This document shows positions 9,879-18,717 of a stretch of DNA of 64,000 bases, in pieces. Under the pieces are notes generated by a model. That model did no database searches. It worked only from the letters and a program-made list of their open reading frames with translations, and had not been told where the DNA came from. Each line of letters begins with the position of its first letter. The first letter of the stretch is position 1. The stretch comes from Tridacna crocea (Eukaryota; Mollusca; Bivalvia; Cardiida; Cardiidae): assembly GCA_943736015.1 (NCBI GenBank), contig OX031060.1:26551231-26615230 (forward strand), written 5' to 3'. The translations under genes were made by a program, and so were the position numbers.

Positions 9879-10140
9879 GGGATTAGCTCACCTGGGCAGC
9901 TCAGTGGTCAGCAAACTTGTGACCTGGCTGTGGTGAGTTTGATACCCACTGAGGCAAACTTTCTTTCCTGCCTCTTACAGCTGATGCATGTGAGAATATA
10001 GTGAGTTATCCTGAAAGAAAGTTATGTCAGTACAGGTGTGAGAAGGCCAGGAAATACATGCATAGGAGCACTGATTGCTATGATAATGACCTCAGCTGTT
10101 AAAATGGCAATTAAATCCAATTCAATCAATAAATCAATAA
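9879..10140 (+). mobile_element. tRNA-derived SINE (family II)
   Basis: Head with box A-like CAGCTCAGTGGTCAGC and box B-like GTGAGTTTGATACCC, then AACTTTCTTTCCTGCCTC and a tail of repeated AATCAATAAATCAATAA. A truncated copy, 17678-17830, ends duplication copy B. Confidence 0.72.
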
Positions 10141-10370
10141 GTCGTGAGAATTGGAGGTATAAAGCTTTGTAAAGATTATGGGAAAAGAGGAAAATGTAGA
10201 TGACCTATATGTTGTTTTTCCCCCAAGTTTTTTTTTAACAACTCAAAACAGTAACCATCCCTTGACCTATATTTGTCATTTGCAAATGCTTTCAGTATTG
10301 TTTGTTAAAGTATTAGCTTCAGGTACAGGAAATAGTGAGAAGTGAGAATGTAAACACTGAATAAAATTTT

Positions 10371-10598
10371 TAAATCTTTACCAAACTACATAATTTTATA
10401 CTTGTCCAAGTTGAAAGCTTTTGCAGACAAGAAAATAAATATAACTCAAAAATTGAAATTTGTTTTCAGCAGGGTAGCAAACATTGTGGGAAAAAGAGAA
10501 AATGCTGGTTATCAGCATTTTCTTCTTTTCCCATAATGTTTTCAAACTGCTCCTTTCATAGGGTTGTTAAAAGCTGGGATTTTGTGGTAAAGGTTTAA
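10371..10598 (-). mobile_element. Hairpin MITE, duplication copy B partner of 2101-2307
   Basis: The arms are more complete than in A: AGAGAAAATGCTGGTTATCAGCATTTTCTTC, with TTTGTGGTAAAGGTTTAAAC at the end. Confidence 0.82.
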
Positions 10599-10643
10599 AC
10601 AGGAATATGAGTTTACTGACTTCACTTTGTTTTAATGATAATT

Positions 10644-10856
10644 CTTAACTCTTTACTGTACAATCCCTGGTTTTTATGACCCTGAGGGAGAAGCCTTTTG
10701 AAAACATTGTGGGAAAAGGAGCATTTTCTCCTTTTCCCACGATGTTTTCTACCCTGCTGGAAACAAATTTTAAATTTCTAGTTACAGTTACATTGTCGTC
10801 TGCAAGTGCTTTCAATTTGGACCAGTCTAAAAATTTTGTCGTTGGTACAGAGTTCA
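10644..10856 (+). mobile_element. Hairpin TTAA MITE with hairpin tip deleted
   Basis: Same element as 2580-2806, but the sequence jumps from AAAAGGAG straight to CATTTTCTCC. About 17 nt spanning the tip are missing; outer arms and ends are intact. Confidence 0.88.
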
Positions 10857-11117
10857 GCAATTACACTCGGAATATTTTTGTAAAATACATGCATATATAT
10901 ATTTATGCACAGAACTGCATTGTGAAATAAATAAGGTTTATTTGATGAATTTCTATCTTTTTATCTTGTCATCCCTTTTACCCCATTCCACTCAATCCTG
11001 AATTTTAACAACCCCAAATAGAGAAGGAAAACACTGTAGGCTTTCTAAAACATTGTAGGAAAAGGAAAAAAAATGTTGGTAACCAGACAGGATGCCTTTG
11101 AAGAAAAAGAAGGCTTT

Positions 11118-11330
11118 TTAACCCTTTACAATGCAATAATGACTTTTAACACACTTTAGGAAGAAGCCTTTTGAAAGCACTGTGGGAAAAGGAGAAAATA
11201 TTGGTAACCAGTAGTTTCTCTTTTTCCCACAGTGTTTTCTACCCTATCAGGATCAAATTCCATTATTGTTGTCTGCAAATACTTTCAAGTTGGGCAAGGT
11301 CAAAACTTTGTCATCTGGTAAAGAGTCAAA
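11118..11330 (+). mobile_element. Hairpin TTAA MITE, copy B
   Basis: TTAACCCTTTACAATGC to GGTAAAGAGTC. The tip region has decayed to ATATTGGTAACCAGTAG. Partner of 3054-3283. Confidence 0.82.
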
Positions 11331-11339
11331 ATATTGGAG

Positions 11340-11520
11340 ATTTTTGGAAACATTGTGGGAAAAGCAGAATATGCTGGTGACCAGAAGAGAAGTCTTTCAG
11401 AGAAAGAGATGGCGTTTGAAAACATTGTTGGAAAAGAAGAAAATGTTTGTTACCAGAAAAGGAGAAGCCTCTGAGAAAAAGACAGCTTTTGAAAACATTG
11501 TGGGAAAAGATGAAAATGCT
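11340..11520 (+). repeat. Half-hairpin array, copy B
   Basis: Three left arms, each ending near GGTGACC or GTTACC, without right arms; collinear with 3290-3480. Confidence 0.72.
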
Positions 11521-11798
11521 TTGCAGCTCAGCTGGTAACAACATTTGAGTGAGCAAGTGGCTGGTACAAAATTCCAGCTTGCCAATTTCTGTCAGAGAAT
11601 TTATAATAGTCATTGCAACAGGATACATTCAGCCTATTTTGCTTCTGAATAACCTGTGTATGATGCCCTAGATGGTTATGTGGGAAAGCAGCCAATGACT
11701 TAGGAATACCATAGTGAGGAGTGCTGGAAAAAAGCTGGGAGAAAATGTATAGGTGAAGTGGTTGCAGCTGTGATATCATTGAAAATATTTGAATAGTA
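11516..11798 (+). mobile_element. tRNA-derived SINE family I, copy B
   Basis: TTTGCAGCTCAGCTGGTAAC head and the same body as 3476-3760. Confidence 0.6.
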
Positions 11799-11837
11799 TC
11801 AACTCTTAGGCTGTTAAGTGCAACTCAAGGACCTTTT

Positions 11838-11905
11838 GCAGACAGTGTTGATTAAGATCAGACTGCACAGAACAAATAGTCTGATCTTTGATCTACACTG
11901 TCCTA
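11838..11905. repeat. GATC/CAGACTGCAC palindrome family, copy B
   Basis: GATTAAGATCAGACTGCACAG with TAGTCTGATCTTTGATCTACAC. This copy pairs slightly better than A at 3780. Confidence 0.72.
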
Positions 11906-12851
11906 TAAGGGGATGACTGATCCCAAAAAATATACCTCTGAAATAGCCAAATTTTGATTTTTACTATCAGTTTGAATTTTTCATCTCAGTTACTTAATAG
12001 GATAAGGGTTGAATTTTAAACGAACAAATCTGCTAAACTATAAAAGTTCTGTACTATTTAGTATTAATAACATTTACAGATAGTGTTTGATCAAAAGTTT
12101 CTCAAAGGAAAGACTTTGTGAAGGATATGAAATTATTGTGGCAAAAGGAAATAGCATGTAACCAGCAGTTTTCCTCAAGATTCTCATTATGTTTTCCAAA
12201 AGCCTAGACAGTGTCCCTAAGTATCGGGACTGTCTTGTAAAGGGTTAAATTGCATGAGAATTATTTGATTAAAATGTATTAGAAAAAGTCATATACAAGC
12301 ATACTGTTTGACAAAATTTTTCATTGATTTAAATAAGCCACTGTGTAGTCTACATAATTATGTGCAGATATGATTTTCCTTAATTCATATATGACGAAAA
12401 AATAGATAAATAGCAATTTTTCTCAATCAGATACAGTTTAATTACAATATCGAATTATATCATTTATCAATCAACCCAATCAATGTTGCCCATGGACTCG
12501 TACTGCAAAACTATCGCAGCTGGGATTTAAAAAAAAAAAGGTCTAGGGGAGAAAACTCGTACTGCCTTAGAGTAAGAGTAAAACAAGAGTAGTCTCCCTT
12601 ATAATGATCCACACTTCATCATTTCTCTTAGACGCTTGACGGATCAAAGTACTAAACACAACACTGAGAAAAAGGTGGCATGCATGTAACGTTTTTAATT
12701 TGGTTTTGATGAACACTAGAATCTAAGTTTTAAATAAGATTATTTCCTGCTTTTTCTACTTGAAAGTCGATTGGGATCACCGAGAAGGGTTTTAATCTTT
12801 GAAAATCGCCATTTGCAAAGGTATGAGGTTTGCGGACGGCATAGTTTAAAT

Positions 12852-13110
12852 CATCCTCGGATACCCCGGGGTCTCCCTATTTGCTACGCTACATCGACCT
12901 CTGGGACAATTGACTAATAAAACTTTGAATCAGCCGCCGAAAATCGATACGAAACGTCATAGCGTACAGTCCGCGCGCCCATCACAAAATGATGATGGAA
13001 CCAATGAAAAGCCAGCATTCGGCCAGCGGTAAAGCGAGGGAAATTCAATTAATTGTCCCAGGGGTCGATGTAGCGTAGCAAATAGGGAGACCCCGGGGTA
13101 TCTGAGGATG
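12852..13110. mobile_element. 259-bp MITE with about 60-bp terminal inverted repeats and 9-bp target duplication
   Basis: The ends CATCCTCGGATACCCCGGGG and CCCCGGGGTATCTGAGGATG continue as inverted repeats for about 60 bp with only a few mismatches. Both sides carry AGTTTAAAT (12843-12851 and 13111-13119). Copy A has a single GTTTAAA at this place (4830-4837). Long TIRs with a 9-bp duplication suggest a Mutator-like (MULE) family. It is GC-rich and well preserved, so young. Confidence 0.85.
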
Positions 13111-13265
13111 AGTTTAAATGACCCTTCTCAGAATGTACGATCTGATTCCGAGTCTACATAGTTAACTCGTTTCGTAAACCTTTCTGTGCAAAATAAATAG
13201 ATTCAAATTCCAGCGGACGGCTATAAATACAATCTATTGAAACTCACAAAGATTTTGTTTGTATA

Positions 13266-13345
13266 GGTTTGACTACACCAGCGGATGACATAGATCAAAG
13301 ATCAGACTGCACGTTCTGTGCAGTCTGATCTTGATTTATGCCGTC
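13266..13345. repeat. GATC/CAGACTGCAC palindrome family, copy B
   Basis: GATCAAAGATCAGACTGCACG TTCT GTGCAGTCTGATCTTGAT, a near-perfect hairpin. Confidence 0.78.
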
Positions 13346-14074
13346 CACAAAAGTTTCTGCTTTCGCCTATGGCTCCGAAAGGGTTAAGCCTATTTGGATA
13401 GAGTTAAAATCTTTATAAGGCGTAGTTCCGGTACACTGTTCAAATCGCCGACAGAGGTTTGATGTCTAAGGCGCGTAAAAACGAAAACTTCAAAGTGCCA
13501 TATACAGTAAAAGTTGCCTTTACAGTCTGATCTTTGATCTACACCGTCCACTTTCCTCAGACTTTCTGTACAATTTCATGCGACTTTAAAACCTTAATTT
13601 ATATTTATTTGTTTGGATAGCCTTTGTTCGACTGAAGTTATCTCTTGTTTATTTGGCGCTCTATGGGTTTGTAACGGGAGCGGTTTGATATCCACTGGGA
13701 TTAATTTTACTGACTAAACATTATCTTCCTACCATGATAAGCCAACTTATGTTTTGAATCTGAGCTATAAAATGACCTCCCATATTAAGCGATATATCTA
13801 TTATGATATCTGTTACCAAATGTTGCATTTTTATAGTAGCGCCATCTTACATTTAATTCCAAATTCAAATATTGGCGGTTATGATTAACATGAAATAAAC
13901 GGGAGACTACCTGCCGCTTGTTAAGAAAAATAATATGTTTGACCTTTTTTTTGTGGTATGTCGTTTTTAGAACGGTTAAAATTAACAATTTGACCTTTTG
14001 AACTGATTGAAATTCGTTACACCTAGATGAAAAATTATAGTTCGTCAAACGGATCGACTCTACAGACGTAACCG

Positions 14075-14610
14075 TGTTTATTCGTCCTTGGTTTTATGCA
14101 TGCTTACTCTTGGCTGGTATTTTTTGTAAGGTGCACAGGCATATAAGGACCAGAGACAGGAAGAGGCGGTTCCATGTCCCGCCTTCTGCACATAGTATGC
14201 GCATACTTTAGCCGCAGTAATTAAGCACCTCCGAAAGTAGCCAAAGCGAGGTTTTGGGCGGAGTCTTTGATTTGTAGGCGTTTGAATGCTATGCACGTAC
14301 TCACGACGTGAAGCAGTTTGAAATAAGCCCTTTCCTCTTCAATAAGGGAGGCAACTGTAGCATTACTAATTACAAAATTTTGTACGAGTTGTTTCCCTTT
14401 GACCATTCGTCGTTCGTCATTCTCTTGCAAGACCCTTGTATTCCGAATGAATATCAGCCCGGAACAAAAAGCCAAGCAAAATTGCTGATGAAATTGACGA
14501 AAATAAGCGATGGTAGCAACAAATTGAACAAATTGAGGAGAAAAAGCAATGTAAATTGGTGTTACAAACAAAAATTGATGCGAAAGGAACAAACCGGAAA
14601 TAGCAAATAA
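14075..14610. other. Unidentified segment kept in both duplicates, copy B
   Basis: Counterpart of 6740-7290. Small indels shift every short reading frame relative to A, for example near 14370, which argues against a protein-coding exon. Confidence 0.4.
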
Positions 14611-15178
14611 TTAAGCTTGGTAGAGAAGACATGACACTATTTCCTTGATTTCTTTACGATTCTACGTGTACCAATGGTTGTAAGTCGCATGTTTCTTTTT
14701 TTTTTTTTTCAAGTAAACATGTGTATATCTTTGCATATGAACTATATCAAAGACAATAAAACAGTAAACATGAACGGGAATTATCTGCTCAGTATCCGGA
14801 TTGTAGATATATTTGGATAAAAGTTTGAATTGTGAGAAAAATTTGAAATTTGTTCAATACAACACTTTACGTTAGTTGGAAAGAAAAAGGAAAATAGCAT
14901 AACTGAGAGAGGTTGGTATACAAACTGTTGTAAAAACTTGTTTCTATCGAATGGCAGTCATTTGAACACCCGGTAATTTCGACACCCAGTCATTTCGACA
15001 CATTTTGGAAATTTCGATCCCCGGTGGAAAAATGTTTGCAAACTTTGGTCATATCGACACCATATTTTTTAGAGCACTTTTTAAACTCGACCTCTTATTA
15101 TCAAATTACTTTAATTTCTTTTAAAGATGTCATATCATTATAATTTTTTGTGGGTGTGTGATCAAAACAGGTTTTTAA

Positions 15179-15471
15179 CCCTTGCCCAAGCGACAAACTT
15201 TTGGACTAGACCAAATTGAAAGTATTTGCAGACCACAATTCAACTCTTGCTGAAAAGATGATTTCTGTCAACGATAGGGTAGAAAACATTGTGGGAAAAG
15301 GAGAAAATGCTGGTTACCAGCATTTTCTCCTTTTCCCACAATGTTTTTAAAAGGCTACCATTCCAGACCGGAAGATAGTTGCTGGTTACCACCTCTTTCT
15401 CCTTTTCCCACAGTGTTTTCAAAAGGCTACTATGCCAGACCCGTAAAAACCAGGGATTGTTTGGGAAAGGG
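15179..15471 (-). mobile_element. Hairpin TTAA MITE with exact TTAA duplication and internal tandem duplication
   Basis: Flanked by TTAA at 15175-15178 and 15472-15475. The empty site is GTTTTTAAATAAC in copy A (TTAA at 7842-7845). It starts CCCTTGCCC and ends GGGAAAGGG. The right arm plus the following part is present twice (first at 15311, second at 15383), so the element has one left arm and two right arms. Closest relative in the window: 54253-54482. Confidence 0.93.
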
Positions 15472-15942
15472 TTAAATAACTTTATTCAAGGGGAATTACT
15501 CCGAGTATGGGTATATCTGTAAAAATTTCTGTATTCTACCCAGCCTCTTTAAAAAAAGAGATTTATATGCAGTATAATATTTATCACACCTTCACCTGTC
15601 TTTAACTGTGTTTGACTTGAAGTTATTATCAATCAGAATAAATCATAATTAATGAAAATCCTAAAAAGGTTAAGAAAACATATATCCTTCACTCATTCAA
15701 GATAAAAATGTATCTACATGTATACAGTACCTCCATTTTACCAAATCTGTAATTTACAGAAACCCTTTTATGTCCAGCACCGCGGAGTTTTTTATCATGC
15801 AGTGAGGTAACCTTTGAAAGCATTGTGGCAGTGAGATTTTTTCATACAAGCAAACGCCAATGCAGACTTTGTGAGCCATTTGGACCACATGCCAAACGAT
15901 AAGTTAAAGAATGTTTGAATTAATAATTGCATGAGTTCTTCT

Positions 15943-16035
15943 TAAACCCTTTACCACACAATCCCAACTTTCAATAACCCTGAAAAAGAAACCTTTTGAA
16001 GACATTTTGGGAAAAGGGGAATATGCTGGTAACTA
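15943..16035 (+). mobile_element. Half hairpin MITE, copy B of 8357-8455
   Basis: Left arm only; it stops at GCTGGTAAC before TACAAACTAC. Confidence 0.75.
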
Positions 16036-16084
16036 CAAACTACTTCTATATAAACTACAAAAAAAATGAGAAATTCTTGTAACC

Positions 16085-16085
<1 letters not shown>

Positions 16086-16116
<31 letters not shown>

Positions 16117-16126
16117 ACATACACAA
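16086..16126. repeat. C-run and CA microsatellite
   Basis: A run of about 17 C followed by ACAC repeats; longer than the corresponding site in copy A (8494). Confidence 0.9.
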
Positions 16127-16439
16127 CAAAATGAATGTTTTCAGGGTATACTGGCATCATCCTGTTTGTCTGTGTGTCAGTCTGTGTGTCTGTCCGTCTG
16201 TCTGTGTACAAAATACCAGTAATTTTGTGTCGCAAACTCCTCCTACAGTTTTCCTTCAACTAGCTGTATTGAAACTTTTCACATATATTAATCATATATC
16301 GAAGATTGCAAGATCCACTTTTCAAGTGTCAACTCTTTCTGGTTGAAGAATTATCTCCCATTGAATTTGACACTTTTTTCTGTCAAAGGGCTGGCAAGGG
16401 TATTAAGTCACATTAAGACACAGCTGTAGTTCAACTTGC

Positions 16440-16678
16440 TGAAATAAAAAGGAATCATAGACAACAAATGAAATGTAGTTCAAGCAATGAGATTTGTCTT
16501 TGACAGAGTTGAAAACATATTGGGAATGTAGTTCAAAAATAGATTTAGTATCTGATAAAAAAAAAAACATTTGTCACAGTCAGAAAAGTAGAAAAAAGTA
16601 GAAAATGCTAGTTTTCAATATTTTCTTGTTTCCACATTACTTTCAAAATACATTTTCCTGGAGGTAATCAAGGGTTAA
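16440..16678 (-). mobile_element. Old hairpin MITE, copy B of 8810-9035
   Basis: Core more decayed than A; the end GGTAATCAAGGGTTAA is retained. Confidence 0.6.
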
Positions 16679-16692
16679 TGAACCTTTCTTTC

Positions 16693-17270
16693 CTTTTTTG
16701 TAGTGTAAATATGGAAGGGAGGTGCAAAACGCAGAAACTAGTTTACCTCGTCAGAGAAGAGAGAAATCACCAAGCATGTGACAGAAAACTTTAATATTTT
16801 TCGGGAAGAAGTTTTGAAGTATTTAACTAAAAAATGAGGCAAGAGTCTTCCACCATCCACACTCAGTGTTTTTTTTTTAAAAAAACAAAAAAAAATGGAC
16901 CAGTGGTTCGGAAGATTACAGGGTTCAGACTAGCACACCAAAACACATGAGCCTAGATGAGACCCTTTATCGTTGGTACTCAGACTTAAGTCAGACTCAG
17001 ACCTGGTTTTTACGGGTCTGGACTAGTAGCCTTTTGAAAACATTGTGGGAAAAGGAGAAAATGCTGGTAACCAGCATTTTCTCCTTTTCCCACAATGTTT
17101 TCTACCCTATCATGGACAGAAATCATCTTTTCAGCAAGAGTTAAATTGTCGTCTGCAAATGCTTTCAATTTGGTCTAGTCCAAAAGTATGTCATTTGGGA
17201 AAGGGTTAAGAAATGCAATAGTGTTCGAGCATGCAAACCTAAATTTAAGAATGTTTTTCAAGTCCAACCC
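16693..17270 (+). pseudogene. Tigger/pogo transposase relic, copy B, interrupted by a MITE
   Basis: Same relic as 9052-9480. It reads LDETLYRWYSDL and then breaks at 16995, where a hairpin MITE replaces the segment coding for the VSGNM...NGWPARF part. The downstream remainder (AATGCAATAGTGTTCGAGC) resumes at 17210. Confidence 0.8.
17005..17209 (+). mobile_element. Hairpin TTAA MITE inside the Tigger relic
   Basis: CTGGTTTTTACGGGTCTGG, a perfect core and the right end TTGGGAAAGGGTTAA. The first about 20 bp of the left end are missing, and about 115 bp of target present in copy A are gone. Confidence 0.88.
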
Positions 17271-17284
17271 AAGTTTTTACTGGT

Positions 17285-17521
17285 TTTAACCCATTACCAC
17301 ACAATCCCTACTTTTGACAACCCTGAGAAAGAAGCCTTTGGAAAATATTGTGTGAAAGGAGAAAGTTAATGCAAAATGCTGGTAACCAGCATTTTCTTCA
17401 TTTCTCACGTTTTCAACTCTTCACAAAACAAATCTCAAATATTTAGTTACTTTTATTTTGTCGTCTGCAAATGCTTTTGATTTTGACAAGCCTAAAATAT
17501 TGTCGTTTGGTAATGAGTTAA
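17285..17521 (+). mobile_element. Hairpin TTAA MITE, full length
   Basis: TTAACCCATTACCACACAATCCC to GGTAATGAGTTAA. A short insertion, AGTTAATGC, lies in the left arm. Confidence 0.85.
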
Positions 17522-17677
17522 TTCTTTATTTCGACCGAATTCCTGTTGATTTTACAAGATGAAAACCTTTTAGACTCAAACCGAAAGCATTTACCGACAA
17601 AGGTGAAAAAACATTGCAGGAGAAGGAGAAATGTTGTGTATTCGCATTTTCATCTCTTTTCTGTAGTTCTTTTTTTC

Positions 17678-17830
17678 TCAGGGATTAGCTCACCTGGGCA
17701 GCTCAGTGGTCAGCAAACTTGTGACCTGATGGTGGTGAGCGTGATACCTGCTGGAGTCAAACTTTCTTTCCTGCCTCTTACAGCTGATGCATGTGAGAAT
17801 GTAGCAAGTGATCCTGAAAGAAAGTTTTTA
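17678..17830 (+). mobile_element. SINE family II, truncated at duplication edge
   Basis: The head and first body half match 9879-10035; homology stops after CCTGAAAGAAAGTT. Confidence 0.65.
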
Positions 17831-18025
17831 ATAGCTGACAAAAGAGTTGCCTCTGAAAAAGTAAACTGACCGTTCAATCAATACTGTAGCAAAACAAATG
17901 ATTGCCAAGTGCAGGGAAAATGTAGATGATAATTACTGCAACTAAAAATTGAATTGTCTGTACTTTTTCTCTTTCCTATTTTCTGTTCTTCCTACGTGGT
18001 ATGGCATTTGATTTTTAGATATAAC

Positions 18026-18242
18026 TCTTTACAAAACAACCAAATTATGGACTAAACCAAACTAAAAGCATTTACGGGCGTACATACACGACTAACTACA
18101 TTTGCCCAAATGATAATCTTCTTTCTCTGATATTATAGGAATATTGTGGGAAAAAGAAGCAAAGCCTGTTTACCAGTATTTTCTCATTGTCCAGCAATGT
18201 TTTCAAAAACCTCTTTCATAGTTATTAAAGCTTGTGATCGCA
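18026..18242 (-). mobile_element. Old hairpin MITE
   Basis: AACTCTTTACAAAACAACC, AAAAGCATTTACGGGCG and a weak core GCAAAGCCTGTTTACCAG...TTTTCTC. Decayed ends. Confidence 0.6.
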
Positions 18243-18617
18243 GTACTTGTTCCTTTAGAATGAACATAATTTATTTTTTAACGCAATTTTTGTTTTATAA
18301 GTCTTAATAAATATATTTCATAGCTATATATTTTTGTATATATAATATCTTCCAATCAATTGTGTTATCCTTTATTTTACCTTTATCTTCTTTAGTTCAA
18401 TAGATCTACTGGACTACTCATTAGTAATACGATTGCATTATGGCCTATCGAATTCCGTGAATTCTGAAAGATTTCTTGAAACAATTGGCAGCTGCGAAAT
18501 TATTTTTTTGCCATGCTTTTACCCATTTTGCTGCATCTTTGCAGCAACTTTTGTACTTGTATATTAAGAGGTTTTGTTTCACACTTGCTCATGGTAGAAT
18601 TAAAAAAAAAAAAGAAG
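18243..18617. other. No gene seen
   Basis: AT-rich, low-complexity stretches and an A-run near 18600; no protein-like frame. Confidence 0.5.
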
Positions 18618-18690
18618 TTAAAGGGAAATAACTCTGTAATAGAACTTAGTTAATTTTGTCTCCCTTTGACCATTAAAAGATGTTACAGGC
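18618..18690. repeat. CAAAGGGAAATAA palindrome end fragment
   Basis: TTAAAGGGAAATAACTC...TGTCTCCCTTTGACCATTAAAAG is the same closing hairpin as in the 0.65 kb repeats. Confidence 0.65.
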
Positions 18691-18717
18691 ATTTGCCCAT
18701 GATTTTTTAGCTCACCT

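Larger units (their letters stand above)
1893..10035. repeat. Tandem segmental duplication, copy A
   Basis: Collinear with 10155-17830 over almost its whole length, from GGTATAAAGC to CCTGAAAGAAAGTT, with similarity that looks about 90% or more outside indels. The order of MITEs, SINE, palindromes, microsatellite and Tigger relic is the same. Copy-specific insertions are given separately. Confidence 0.88.
10155..17830. repeat. Tandem segmental duplication, copy B
   Basis: Second unit of the tandem pair in direct orientation. It differs from A by a TTAA MITE (15179-15471), a long-TIR MITE (12852-13110), a hairpin-tip deletion at 10719, a MITE within the Tigger relic, and loss of most of A's 4850-5810 segment. 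Confidence 0.88.

Noticed and set aside
14221-14592. 123-codon minus-strand frame in copy B
   Set aside because: No counterpart in the same frame in copy A and no recognisable domain.
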